From Erysipelotrichaceae bacterium (lineage in GTDB: Bacteria; Bacillota_I; Bacilli_A; Erysipelotrichales; Erysipelotrichaceae), in contig JAQXQU010000065.1 of NCBI GenBank assembly GCA_029101345.1, positions 16,439 to 80,438 of the forward strand: a stretch of 64,000 bases of DNA, given 5' to 3'. Positions 18,542 to 28,509 of this stretch are shown piece by piece. The notes under the pieces are model-generated. The model made no database searches. It saw only the letters and a program-made list of their open reading frames with translations, and was not told where the DNA came from. How positions within the stretch are numbered: the first letter of the stretch is position 1; each line of letters opens with the position of its first letter. The position numbers were made by a program, and so were the translations under genes.

Positions 18542-20437
18542 TTACCAGACAATGATTCTTTCTTCTTTTGGCAAATACAAGCCATCACCTTCCTTGACAT
18601 CAAAGGTTTCATACCATTCATCAAAGTTTCTGATGGCAATATTGCATCTGAGTTTGGATGGTGAATGAACATCATTCTTCAATAGATATAAGGTGAATTC
18701 TTCCTTGGCTTTTGAGCACCAGACCTTAGCCCAGTTTTCAAAGAAGAGCTTGAAGTCAGTTCCTTTGATCTGGTGCATGATATCAAGAGCAACTGCCAAG
18801 CCGCCATTATCAGCGATATTTTCCGAAACAACCAGTTCTCCATTGACAACATCATTGCAGAACTTGATGCCATCCCATTGCTCGATCATAGCCTTGGTCT
18901 TTTCATCAAAAGCCTTGAAATCCTCTTCTGTCCACCAATTGAAGATATTGCCATTTTCATCAAAATGAGCACCATTGTTATCAAATGCATGGGAAACTTC
19001 ATGAGCTATGACAGCACCAATGCCACCCAGATTCTCAGATACTGTCTGCTTGATGGAATAGAACGGCTTTTGCAGGATGCCGGCTGGGAATGTGATGTCA
19101 TTGCGTTGTGGGTCATAGCAGGCATTGACCATATGACCTGGCATTAGCCATTCATTGCGGTCAACTTTCTTATGAAGTTTGCCTAGGTTTTCCTTCAGCA
19201 GGACTTCATTGAGTTTGGTCATGGCATCATAATAGCTGTCATTTTCATCAACTGTCAGCTGCTTATAGATGTCACGGACACCATCAGGATAGCCCATCTT
19301 GATATTGATGGTTGAAAGCTTCAGGATGGCCTTCTTCTTGGTTTCTTCAGCCAGGAATTTGTTTTCCGCTACTCTTCTTTGATAGGTCGCAATTATCTTC
19401 TTTACTAGGGAAACAACATCAGCCTTGGCTTCCTCGCCAAAATAAGTCCGACCATAATAGACACCAATCGGTTCAGCAAAGACACTGGATGTCACCTGAT
19501 AGGCTTCCTTTTCAATTACAGGGTCTTTTGTAACACCAGTAATTGCTCTTCTATAAGCAGTAGAGATGGAGTGCAGTTCTTCTGATAGATATTTGGAAGC
19601 AGCCAATAGCTTCTTGACATAAGCCCAGTGCTTATAGAGCTTGAAGTTTTCTTTGCTGTAATAGTCATTAAACTCCTTGATAGCCTTCGGATCATAGACA
19701 TCAACTGTTGTTGGCAGCTTATCACCATAGATATCAGAAAGGAATTTCCTGAAATCAAAAGGCTTCAGATATTCTGAGACTTCATCAACACTCATAGGAT
19801 TATGGTTATTGACATAGTCAGCCCATTCAACTGCACTCTTGACCTTTTTGGCAACCAAAGCATCAAAAGCCAAAGTGTCTTCAACAAAAGCATCGATATC
19901 TTCAGCACTTAGTTTGGTATGGCCTAAAGCCTTCCTGGCATTTTCAGCATAGACCTTCAATAAGGCTTCACCATTCTCGGTTCCATAATAGGCAGTATCA
20001 GGCAGAATAGTAGTCGGTCCCATGATAATGAAACTATTGGATCTGGCATCACCCATATCAGTATCCACCATGAAGTTAAAAGGCAGATCAACGCCTTTCA
20101 TAGCTAACTGGTAGGCATTCTTGTTTAGGCAATTGACACAGCCCAGACTATCAACAATCGAAAGGATTGGCAGAACCGGTTCTGCATCGAGTTCATTTCT
20201 CTTGTTTATATCCTTGACAAGGCGATAGAGTCTGATGGCATCTGCTACCCCTAGAATATCTGAACTCTTTTCACCTTTTTCAAAAGCAGACATTTCCTTC
20301 ATCATCAGTTCTTCCACTTCCATATCAAGCTGGGAAAAACCACCGACCATTGGTCGATCATCCGGTATGATCGCAGTCTTTAGCCATTCACCATTGACAT
20401 ATTCATATAAGTCATCCTGTGGTCTAATCTTATCCAT
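18542..20437 (-). CDS. M13 family metallopeptidase (PepO-like)
   Basis: HEVSHAFDNNGAHFDENGN zinc motif, ENIADNGGLAVA. Confidence 0.93.
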   Translation of the reverse strand: MDKIRPQDDLYEYVNGEWLKTAIIPDDRPMVGGFSQLDMEVEELMMKEMSAFEKGEKSSDILGVADAIRLYRLVKDINKRNELDAEPVLPILSIVDSLGCVNCLNKNAYQLAMKGVDLPFNFMVDTDMGDARSNSFIIMGPTTILPDTAYYGTENGEALLKVYAENARKALGHTKLSAEDIDAFVEDTLAFDALVAKKVKSAVEWADYVNNHNPMSVDEVSEYLKPFDFRKFLSDIYGDKLPTTVDVYDPKAIKEFNDYYSKENFKLYKHWAYVKKLLAASKYLSEELHSISTAYRRAITGVTKDPVIEKEAYQVTSSVFAEPIGVYYGRTYFGEEAKADVVSLVKKIIATYQRRVAENKFLAEETKKKAILKLSTINIKMGYPDGVRDIYKQLTVDENDSYYDAMTKLNEVLLKENLGKLHKKVDRNEWLMPGHMVNACYDPQRNDITFPAGILQKPFYSIKQTVSENLGGIGAVIAHEVSHAFDNNGAHFDENGNIFNWWTEEDFKAFDEKTKAMIEQWDGIKFCNDVVNGELVVSENIADNGGLAVALDIMHQIKGTDFKLFFENWAKVWCSKAKEEFTLYLLKNDVHSPSKLRCNIAIRNFDEWYETFDVKEGDGLYLPKEERIIVW

Positions 20438-20467
20438 TATCTTTTCCTTCTTTCCATTTAATCATTT

Positions 20468-20489
20468 AAAAGGCAGCAAAGCTGCCTAT
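20468..20489 (-). terminator. Rho-independent terminator
   Basis: AGGCAGCaaaGCTGCCT with T-run on the minus strand. Confidence 0.65.
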
Positions 20490-20495
20490 GAAAAC

Positions 20496-21539
20496 CTATT
20501 CTGATAAAAGCTTCATCGCTTCTTTCATATATTCCTTAGCACTTGCCAAATCAAGACCTTCAAGCTTTTCCTTCACCTTTGCCAGTTCTTTTGCATCAAA
20601 GCCCATTGCTTCCAGATTTTTGATTGCTTCTTCAACCAAGGCATTGCCTTTGGTGAAGATGTCTCCTAAATCATCGCTTTCTGGCATTTCAAATGGTGAG
20701 ATGGCTTTGAATGTGAAAGACTCTGACATATTCATACGGCAATCAAATTGCGTGATGAAATGATGGACATCATCGATCTTTGATAGATCAATCTTTTCAA
20801 ATGCACCTCTTAAGAACTGCACTGAATAGATATAGGTATCAACTTCTTCACCTGCCTTGTTCTTCTTCTGAGTGAAGGCAGAAAGGACAATAGTCTTGAT
20901 AGCTGGTGAAATATTGAAGTAGTTAGCTGCCAGGAAAATACCGATTGATACTACAACCTGGGCATATTCTTCCTTCAATGTCGCCTTGGACTTCTTCTTG
21001 ACTGAAACGGTACCATCAGCCTTCAGGGAAGGATAATCTTCCTGCAGGTCTTCAATTTCTGGCAAATCCAGATCAGCATAGAGCTTGTTTCCATCAAGGG
21101 AATAGTTGACACCAATTTCATATGGCAGCTCCAAAGCACCATTGAATTCACCAATCTTCTCTTCAACAGCCTTCTTATCACCATTGATAAGGCTATCATC
21201 AAGCGACGCAGAAAGCTTGCTTAATGTCATGACATTATCTGTATATTTATGAATGTTGCAATAAGCTTCATGTTCAGCAGCATATTCTTCGATGACATCC
21301 TGACCTTCCTGATCCTTGGCACCGCCAAACTTCTTCTTGATTAGTGAACCAATGCTGCCAGTTATCTTCTGACGATATGATAGACCAGTTCCAGGCAGAC
21401 CCAGATTCAAATATGTGCCCTTGCCACCAAGGTTGACACTAGCACCCTTCTTGCCTACTGTTACACTGACACCAGACTTTGAAATGTTGAGTTTGACGCC
21501 TTTCATGATCTTGATTGACTTCTGAAATCTAATACCCAT
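20496..21539 (-). CDS. DUF4236 domain-containing protein
   Basis: MGIRFQKSIKIMKGVKLNISKSGVSVTVGKKGASVNLGGKGTYLNLGLPGTGLSYR. Confidence 0.85.
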   Translation of the reverse strand: MGIRFQKSIKIMKGVKLNISKSGVSVTVGKKGASVNLGGKGTYLNLGLPGTGLSYRQKITGSIGSLIKKKFGGAKDQEGQDVIEEYAAEHEAYCNIHKYTDNVMTLSKLSASLDDSLINGDKKAVEEKIGEFNGALELPYEIGVNYSLDGNKLYADLDLPEIEDLQEDYPSLKADGTVSVKKKSKATLKEEYAQVVVSIGIFLAANYFNISPAIKTIVLSAFTQKKNKAGEEVDTYIYSVQFLRGAFEKIDLSKIDDVHHFITQFDCRMNMSESFTFKAISPFEMPESDDLGDIFTKGNALVEEAIKNLEAMGFDAKELAKVKEKLEGLDLASAKEYMKEAMKLLSE

Positions 21540-21643
21540 ATTATACCCACCTCTATTATGATTATTCTTGTCACTTATTATATCACTATTGTGTTACAAT
21601 ACATTCGTTTAGCCTGATAAATAGGCTATGCATCAGGAGAAAT

Positions 21644-22225
21644 ATGTCAGGTTTTGTCTTTATTATCAACAGCATCCTATTTGGTGTTGGCTTAGCAATG
21701 GATGCCTTCTCAGTTTCCATGGCCAACGGCCTTCATGAACCAAGGATGACTCATCGCAAATCCCTGGGGATTGCCATGACTTTTGCCATTTTCCAAACCA
21801 TCATGCCCCTGCTTGGCTATCTTGCCATCCATACAATTGCCAATACCTTCAAATCTTTCCAGAAGTTCATCCCCTATATTGCCTTGATCCTTCTAGGCTA
21901 TATTGGCGGTAAGATGCTGCTAGAAGGTATCAGACGTCAGGACAAGGAAGAGGAAAGTCCAGCTTTAAGCTATCATGAACTCTTTATTCAAGGTATCGCA
22001 ACATCGATTGATGCCTTATCAGTTGGCTTTACAATTGCTGAATATGCTTTTGCCAAGGCTCTGATTGAATCATTGATAATTGGCATTGTCACTTTCTTCA
22101 TCTGTCTTAGCGGCCTAACAATTGGCAAGAAATTTGGCACAAAACTATCCTCCAAAGCTTCAATTCTTGGTGGTGTCATCCTAATGGCAATTGGCCTAGA
22201 AATATTCATCACCAGTTTCATCTGA
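21644..22225 (+). CDS. mntP: Manganese efflux pump MntP
   Basis: GLAMDAFSVSMANG, GIATSIDALSVGFTIA. Confidence 0.9.
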   Translation: MSGFVFIINSILFGVGLAMDAFSVSMANGLHEPRMTHRKSLGIAMTFAIFQTIMPLLGYLAIHTIANTFKSFQKFIPYIALILLGYIGGKMLLEGIRRQDKEEESPALSYHELFIQGIATSIDALSVGFTIAEYAFAKALIESLIIGIVTFFICLSGLTIGKKFGTKLSSKASILGGVILMAIGLEIFITSFI

Positions 22226-22606
22226 ATTGATGTCATAGATGTCATCAAAGGCGATACGGATCTTGTCAATAACGAGATAGCGATAGATTTCATCAATCTT
22301 CTCTATTAGGCCACTAATGACATGATAGTGTCCATTATCATAATAAGAAAGGGAAACGGCTTTTCCCTTTTTTAGTTGGCATAGCTTGCGATTGACCATA
22401 AAGGCCTCTTCTTCCGACAATAGAAAACGTTCAACCCTTGTATGGAAAAAGCCTTCAGTACCAATCGCTTCACTAAAGCCGCTTAGGGCATCAAATGGTG
22501 CAAACTGAGCTGCCCTTTGTGCTCTTGACATCTTGAATCTAGGTTTAGTTGCCACTGCGATGACCTCCAATCTGTCCATTTCTTTCTCTGGTTGTTGCCC
22601 CATCAA
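22196..22606 (-). CDS. YolD-like family protein
   Basis: PRFKMSRAQRAAQFAPFDALSGF and position directly after a Y-family polymerase; start may be M10 (22579). Confidence 0.75.
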   Translation of the reverse strand: MMGQQPEKEMDRLEVIAVATKPRFKMSRAQRAAQFAPFDALSGFSEAIGTEGFFHTRVERFLLSEEEAFMVNRKLCQLKKGKAVSLSYYDNGHYHVISGLIEKIDEIYRYLVIDKIRIAFDDIYDINSDETGDEYF

Positions 22607-23801
22607 GATAATTCATGGCTTTGAGAATGGAATTCTTGCCATAGCGGTCCTTGATGTAATTGATGGCATTTTGAATCCTTTCCTGCTTTTCTTCCTTGAT
22701 ATGATCTTCTGGATCTTCAAAGATGGATAGCTGCCGATCAAGCTTCTGATCGCATAATTCCAAGCTGATATCAACCCTTCTGATTGGAAGATTTCGATCA
22801 GTAATCCTTTCATAAAGCTTGGCAAGCAAGGGGACAATCCTGCTGGCTGAAGAAATGCCATAATTCAGGGAAACAGAGCCATGGGCTGGTGCTGTTTCAT
22901 AATTATGGGAATAGCTTATCAGCAAGGAGATGAATTTTGTAGCCTTCTTCCCTTTTGTAAGCTTAAGGCATAAGAGATCCGCCATTTCCTTGACAATAAC
23001 CATCCCCTCAGCAAATTTGTAATCACGCATGAGAATCTGGCCAGAAGAAAGCGACTTGGACTTAGGCTTGAAGGATTTGATATCAGCCATCGTAACACTC
23101 TCCTTGCCCCAGGCATGATCTATCAGCAATTCACCATTGACCCCCATTTCCTCATAGATGATGTTTTCATCGCATAAGGCAATATCCTTCATATTATAAA
23201 GGCCATGCCTATTCATCCGACGAGTGATGCCTGGTCCCACATTCCAAAAATCAGTCAGGGGTTCATGAGTCCAAAGCTTTTGCCGATAGCTCTCTTCATC
23301 AAGAAAGCCAATGAAATCACTGGCATGCTTGGCCACAATGTCAAGGGCAATCTTGGCTAAATAGAGATTGGTACCAATCCCACAGGTTGCCCTGATGCCC
23401 GTAACTTCATAGATCCGACTGATGACCAGCTGTCCAAGCTGCCTGGCGGTTTTGCCATAATAGCGAAGATAGGGTCTGATGTCAATAAAGACTTCATCAA
23501 TGGAATAGACATAGATATCTTCTTCCGCAAAGAATTCAAGATAGATGCCATAGATTCTTGTTGAATAGTCAATATAGAGCTGCATTCTTGGTGGGGCTGT
23601 GATATATTTCATGCCCAAAGGAATTTCATAGACCCGACAGCGGTTCTTGACGCCTTTGGCTTTCATAGCGGGTGTAATAGCTAGGCAAATTGTCCCTTTT
23701 GATCTTGCGGGATCAGCTACAACCAAATCAGTTTTAAAGGGATCAAGCCCTCTTTCCACGCATTCAACCGATGCATAAAAGGACTTGAGATCAATGCACA
23801 T
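22545..23801 (-). CDS. Y-family DNA polymerase (UmuC/UvrX-like)
   Basis: MCIDLKSFYASVECVERGLDPF, YSIDEVFIDI, GIGTNLYLAKIALD. Confidence 0.92.
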   Translation of the reverse strand: MCIDLKSFYASVECVERGLDPFKTDLVVADPARSKGTICLAITPAMKAKGVKNRCRVYEIPLGMKYITAPPRMQLYIDYSTRIYGIYLEFFAEEDIYVYSIDEVFIDIRPYLRYYGKTARQLGQLVISRIYEVTGIRATCGIGTNLYLAKIALDIVAKHASDFIGFLDEESYRQKLWTHEPLTDFWNVGPGITRRMNRHGLYNMKDIALCDENIIYEEMGVNGELLIDHAWGKESVTMADIKSFKPKSKSLSSGQILMRDYKFAEGMVIVKEMADLLCLKLTKGKKATKFISLLISYSHNYETAPAHGSVSLNYGISSASRIVPLLAKLYERITDRNLPIRRVDISLELCDQKLDRQLSIFEDPEDHIKEEKQERIQNAINYIKDRYGKNSILKAMNYLDGATTRERNGQIGGHRSGN

Positions 23802-23839
23802 ATACAGTCTATCTTCCACAAATCTCACCTTCAATGAGA

Positions 23840-23880
23840 TTTTATATCCTACTTGAATATTTTTCAAGTAGGATATAAAA
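23840..23880. repeat. Long inverted repeat / terminator-like hairpin
   Basis: TTTATATCCTACTTGAA-tattt-TTCAAGTAGGATATAAA. Confidence 0.8.
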
Positions 23881-23897
23881 AGAAAAGAACCAGATCC

Positions 23898-25226
23898 CTA
23901 GTAGCGATAATGGTCCTTGTATTTATGGAAATAATAAGCCGTTAGCCCCAGTGAGAGGAATCTGGCCAGGACAATTGCTGCCCAGATGCCATCAAGCCTA
24001 AAGAAGAAAGGCAAGATGATGACTGTTGTTGTCTCAAAGATCAAAGCCCTGATAAAGGAAATGGCGGCTGAAACCTTGCCATTATTAAGAGCTGTAAAGA
24101 ATGCTGAACCAAAGACGGAAAAACCAGCAAAAAGATAAGCCAGGGAATAGATCTTGAAACCATGAACTGTCATTTCCATCAGTTCCTGATCATAGCTGGT
24201 AAAGACCATTGATAAGGGTTTGGCCATGATTTCGGCAAATACCAGCATCAAAACTCCGAAAAACAGATTGATGACCAGGCTTTTGACATAGATATTATGC
24301 AGTTCTTCATAATCATTGGCACCATAGTTATAGGAAACAACAGGTGCAATGCCTAAGGAATAGCCTAGGAAAACTGCATAGAAGACAAAGTCAAGATACA
24401 TGATAGCCCCATAGGCAGCAACACCATTTTCTCCCGCATAACTGATCAATTGCCAATTATAAAGCATTGAGACAAGTGACATGGATACATTATTCAAAAG
24501 TTCAGAAATGCCATTGGAACAGGTCCTAAGCAGATCATTTCCATCAAAGACAGCCTTTCCTAAAGCTAAAGTCCCCTCTTTAGGCTTGACAAAGGCCAAT
24601 AAGGAAAGCATTCCTCCAACCATCTGGGCAAGGATAGTGGCCAAAGCGGCACCTCTTAAGCCTAAGCCTAGATATTTGACTAAGACAAAATCACCAACGA
24701 TATTGGCAAAGCCGGAAATGGCCGTCATCTTGAAGCCCAGTTGGGGCTTGTTGGCAGCGACAAAGAAATTCTGCAATTCGGTCTGCAGTTCAAAGAAAGG
24801 AAGTCCCAGCAGAATGATGCGTCCATATGCAATGCAATGCGGGAGCATCTTCTCATCAGCTCCAAAGACGATTGCAACACCTGGTGTTATGAAATAGCCG
24901 ACAATTGATAGAATGATCGCTGTGATTATTGAGACATAGATGACCATTGAGAAGCATTCATTAGCCTTTTCCTTGCGATTTTGGCCCAAATATTTAGCTA
25001 CCAATGCTGTACCACCCGCCCCAAACATGAAGCTTTGGCAACTGATGATCATGATCATCGGATAGATGAGATTAAGAGCCGCAAAAGGCGTCTTGCCAAC
25101 ATAATTGGCCACAAAATAGCCATCAACAATCGTATAGATGGATGTGAATATCATCACGGCTATTGAAGGCATGACAAATCTCAGCGTCTTGCCATATGTA
25201 AAGTGATCGGAAATCCTGATATCCAT
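23898..25226 (-). CDS. MATE family efflux transporter
   Basis: Polytopic protein with MATE-type N-terminus (TYGKTLRFVMPSIAVMIFTSIYTIVDGYFVANYVG). Confidence 0.9.
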   Translation of the reverse strand: MDIRISDHFTYGKTLRFVMPSIAVMIFTSIYTIVDGYFVANYVGKTPFAALNLIYPMIMIISCQSFMFGAGGTALVAKYLGQNRKEKANECFSMVIYVSIITAIILSIVGYFITPGVAIVFGADEKMLPHCIAYGRIILLGLPFFELQTELQNFFVAANKPQLGFKMTAISGFANIVGDFVLVKYLGLGLRGAALATILAQMVGGMLSLLAFVKPKEGTLALGKAVFDGNDLLRTCSNGISELLNNVSMSLVSMLYNWQLISYAGENGVAAYGAIMYLDFVFYAVFLGYSLGIAPVVSYNYGANDYEELHNIYVKSLVINLFFGVLMLVFAEIMAKPLSMVFTSYDQELMEMTVHGFKIYSLAYLFAGFSVFGSAFFTALNNGKVSAAISFIRALIFETTTVIILPFFFRLDGIWAAIVLARFLSLGLTAYYFHKYKDHYRY

Positions 25227-25267
25227 AGTGACTAGTATAACAAAGAAAAAGGAGACTTTCATCTCCT

Positions 25268-26452
25268 TTATAGTGCTAACTTGTAGACGTTGATAATATC
25301 TTCCTTATAGAGTTTGATACCCATGCCAATATAGCCATCAGTACCACCATCAACACCATATTGGGCACAATCATCAAAGAACTTGTCATCAATGCCAATA
25401 TCACTTAATCTTGTTGGAAGACCAATGTCCTTGATGAAGTGTTCAAGATTATTGATGCCTTCAAGAATGGTTCTTTCCGGATATTCATAGTCCATTCTTG
25501 CGCCAAAGCAGTTGACACAGATTCTTGTGAATAGTGGCATATTCATCTTATAGCAGTATTTGAACCAAGCTGGGAAGAAGATAGCCAGCATTTCACCATG
25601 AGTCCGATGGTAAGTGCCGGTCATTGGCTTTTCCAGATTATGGACACAATAGCCATGGGTTGAACCGGATATGATGATATCTTCAAGCGGTACATAGGCA
25701 CAACGGCAGATATTTGCTCTTGCTGTATAGTTTGTTGGATCCTTGATGGCAATCTTGACATTCTTCATGACATCCCTGATGACACCTTCATAAGCTGATA
25801 AATAGAATTCAGCATCCTCAGGTGCACAGAAATAGTCTTCCATGGAATGGGCAATGATATCAAAGCAGCCAGCTGCTGTCTGGAACTTAGGAAGCGTATA
25901 GGTCAATTCCGGATCAATGATGACAAAGTCAAAGCGCATTTCATTGGCAAAGACACAGGTCTTTCTTTCAGGATCAGTAGTATCATCACGCCAAACAGCG
26001 GCAGTTGAGACTTCAGAACCAGTACCTGGCATTGTGACAATAACTGCATGTTTCAAGACCTTGGTTTCAATTGGTGCAAACTTCTGATGATCCCATAAAT
26101 CACCATCATAATAGGCACCACAGGCAATATATTTGGTGGAATCCATTGTTGAACCGCCACCAACAGCCAGAATGAAATCGATGTCGTTATCCCTTACAAG
26201 CTTGCAACCATCTTTCATCAGAGATACTTTAGGATTTGGTACTACTCCACCCAGTTCATAAACCATGATGCCTTCTTTTTCCAATAGTCCTCTGACCTTG
26301 GCAATCAATGGTTTGATGAAATCCCCGGAATCATAATGGATCAGCACTTTCTTTGCCTGATATTCTTCACTGATGATTTTGCCAATATTGTTTTCAGCAC
26401 CCTTGCCAAAGATTATCTTGGAAGGGTTATATTGTACATAGTCCTTAATCAT
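25268..26452 (-). CDS. Iron-containing alcohol dehydrogenase
   Basis: IIFGKGAENNIG, LAVGGGSTMDSTKYIA, TMPGTGSEVS. Confidence 0.92.
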   Translation of the reverse strand: MIKDYVQYNPSKIIFGKGAENNIGKIISEEYQAKKVLIHYDSGDFIKPLIAKVRGLLEKEGIMVYELGGVVPNPKVSLMKDGCKLVRDNDIDFILAVGGGSTMDSTKYIACGAYYDGDLWDHQKFAPIETKVLKHAVIVTMPGTGSEVSTAAVWRDDTTDPERKTCVFANEMRFDFVIIDPELTYTLPKFQTAAGCFDIIAHSMEDYFCAPEDAEFYLSAYEGVIRDVMKNVKIAIKDPTNYTARANICRCAYVPLEDIIISGSTHGYCVHNLEKPMTGTYHRTHGEMLAIFFPAWFKYCYKMNMPLFTRICVNCFGARMDYEYPERTILEGINNLEHFIKDIGLPTRLSDIGIDDKFFDDCAQYGVDGGTDGYIGMGIKLYKEDIINVYKLAL

Positions 26453-26462
26453 TTTCTTACTC

Positions 26463-27308
26463 CTAATCTACATAATCAGAGCGGTAGGAACCAAGCATCT
26501 TGCGGAAATGGTTGGCTACGGAACGGTTATCATTATTGAGCCAGTCTTCAGAGAAGCGTTCGTTGATATCGGCATCATCCATTGCCTTGGTAATGGTATC
26601 AAGAGCTTTTCTTTGATCAATATTATCAAGATTCTCCAATCCCATTTCAGCTGCCTGCTTCTTGGTGCGCGCACAAAGCTTAGGCATAAGTTCCTGGAAT
26701 TCCTTCAAGTAGTGGTCAACATCAACACCATAGTCTCTGCAGCATCTGACCGCTTCAAGTGGTGTAAAGACCATGCCGAAGTGAACACCGATTGCAACAA
26801 GGTCGACAATTTCTGCACCGACAATATTTTCACCAAGATAGACTGGTTCTGAGAAAGCGGTCAGATCATCCTTGATATAGTCATAGATCTTCTTATCACC
26901 AGAATAAACAAGATAAGCATATGGCGTACCAACTTCACCCTGATAAGTGATGATTGTTGAATCAATATAGTGACCACCGGCATTTTCAATGATATTCTTG
27001 CAATCAATGACATCAGAGAGGATTTCCGATGAAGTATTGACAAAAATCTTGTCTTTCAAGCCACCTTCTGGGATATATTTGAGCACTGCACGGAAAATAT
27101 CATCAGTTGGAAGGGAAATGACAATAAACTTAGTATCTAGAGCTCTGGCAATATCTGGCGTAGGTACATAATGAGCACCCTTTTCCATAAATGGACGAGC
27201 CTTGGAATCATCAAGGTCAACAATTGTAACTTCATGACCAGCATTCATCAAAGAACCCACAAGATTGCCGCCCATCATGCCACAGCCAACAACAGTAATT
27301 CTTGACAT
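26463..27308 (-). CDS. NAD(P)-dependent oxidoreductase, 3-hydroxyisobutyrate dehydrogenase / imine-reductase-like
   Basis: Rossmann motif ITVVGCGMMGGNLVGSLMNAGHEVTIVD; GTPYAYLVYSGD...YLGENIVGA. Confidence 0.82.
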   Translation of the reverse strand: MSRITVVGCGMMGGNLVGSLMNAGHEVTIVDLDDSKARPFMEKGAHYVPTPDIARALDTKFIVISLPTDDIFRAVLKYIPEGGLKDKIFVNTSSEILSDVIDCKNIIENAGGHYIDSTIITYQGEVGTPYAYLVYSGDKKIYDYIKDDLTAFSEPVYLGENIVGAEIVDLVAIGVHFGMVFTPLEAVRCCRDYGVDVDHYLKEFQELMPKLCARTKKQAAEMGLENLDNIDQRKALDTITKAMDDADINERFSEDWLNNDNRSVANHFRKMLGSYRSDYVD

Positions 27309-27309
27309 C

Positions 27310-28074
27310 CTATTCACCATCCTTTCCTGACAGCTTTTCAAAGTCACCCATCAAATCATTCCAATGCTTATTAAGCGTATGCTGAATGAGAATCTGCCTA
27401 TCACGATTATGATGCAATTCTTCAATGGAACCATTTCTCTTCATATCCCTGACAAGCATCTCACCACAGTGGATGACATCATCAAATTCCGAGAAATCTG
27501 ATGGCGAATCAAAATCACCCCAGACATTGCGATATGCTCCTTCTGAGATTGGTGGCAAGGACTTCAAAGTCTCATACATGTATGTATTAAGCGGGAAGCC
27601 ATACTTGCGGCACATGCCTAAGCCTGCATAGAAGGAAAGAACATAGCCATAATGGGTGCCAATAGCTGTATAGGACATCATTGGTGCTTCAACAATGTTC
27701 TCACCATAGTATTTGTTTTCACCCAGTGCACTGACTAGTGGTTCAAATAGCTCATAGACTTCCTTGCTGCCGGAATATGCCAACAGAGCATCATCAGTGC
27801 CAAGATCCTGGTAATGAGTCAAAACAGCACCAAGACAGAGCTTGATACCAAGTCCATCAGCTAATTCCTTGAGCTTGACAGATTGGGCCATGACAACAGG
27901 CGAAAAGCACATGACATGTTTTCTGCCGCAGCTCTTCAAAGCTTCAAGCGTCTTTTCAAAATCCTCAAGACAGATCAAAGCCAAATCAGATGATAAAACT
28001 ACATTCTTTTCTCCAAGGGTCCTTAAAACATTATCCGCCAATTTTCCCCTGGCAGCGATGAACAAAAAATCCAT
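27310..28074 (-). CDS. Divergent paralogue of the preceding oxidoreductase, lacking a GxGxxG motif
   Basis: LGTDDALLAYSGSKEVYELFEPLVSALGENKYYGENIVEAPMMSYTAIGTHYGYV parallels its neighbour; N-terminus MDFLFIAARGKLADNVLRTL. Confidence 0.65.
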   Translation of the reverse strand: MDFLFIAARGKLADNVLRTLGEKNVVLSSDLALICLEDFEKTLEALKSCGRKHVMCFSPVVMAQSVKLKELADGLGIKLCLGAVLTHYQDLGTDDALLAYSGSKEVYELFEPLVSALGENKYYGENIVEAPMMSYTAIGTHYGYVLSFYAGLGMCRKYGFPLNTYMYETLKSLPPISEGAYRNVWGDFDSPSDFSEFDDVIHCGEMLVRDMKRNGSIEELHHNRDRQILIQHTLNKHWNDLMGDFEKLSGKDGE

Positions 28075-28176
28075 TATCAATTACCTCCGATATGTTTTCG
28101 TTCCTTTTATTCAATACCTATATTATATTCCATAATCTTAAAAAAGGACTATTTTCTAAAATATCATCCCAAACTA

Positions 28177-28205
28177 TTGCACAAAACAATTTTATTTGGT
28201 ATTCT
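28177..28205 (+). promoter_or_regulatory. Candidate promoter of tRNA cluster
   Basis: TTGCAC-17 nt-TATTCT upstream of tRNA-Tyr. Confidence 0.6.
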
Positions 28206-28244
28206 AAATTAGCATTGGCGAGACAAACGTCAAATAAATGTCTT

Positions 28245-28329
28245 GGAGGGGTAGCGAAGTGGCTAAACGCGGCTGACTGTAAATCAGCTCCCAACGGGTT
28301 CGGCAGTTCGAATCTGCCCCCCTCCACCA
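28245..28329 (+). tRNA. tRNA-Tyr (GUA), CCA encoded
   Basis: GGAGGGG...CTGTAAATC...CCCCTCCACCA with long variable arm. Confidence 0.95.
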
Positions 28330-28344
28330 CTTTTTTTATCTTCT

Positions 28345-28420
28345 TGGGGTGTAGCCAAGTGGTAAGGCAACAGACTTTGACTCTGTCATCTCGCTGGTTC
28401 GATCCCAGCCACTCCAGCCA
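28345..28420 (+). tRNA. tRNA-Gln (UUG), CCA encoded
   Basis: TGGGGTGTAGCCAAGTGG...CTTTGACTC...CACTCCAGCCA. Confidence 0.95.
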
Positions 28421-28426
28421 TCATTT

Positions 28427-28502
28427 GACTCGGTAGCTCAGGCGGTAGAGCATCTGACTTTTAATCAGAGGGTCCCGGGTTCGATTCCCGGTCGAGTCAC
28501 CA
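28427..28502 (+). tRNA. tRNA-Lys (UUU), CCA encoded
   Basis: GACTCGGTAGCTCAG...CTTTTAATC...CGAGTCACCA. Confidence 0.95.
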
Positions 28503-28509
28503 ACTCAAT

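Noticed and set aside
21609-21629. Small inverted repeat TAGCCTgataaatAGGCTA upstream of mntP (considered as MntR site or yybP-ykoY riboswitch)
   Set aside because: Leader is too short for a yybP-ykoY aptamer and the repeat does not clearly match an MntR box.
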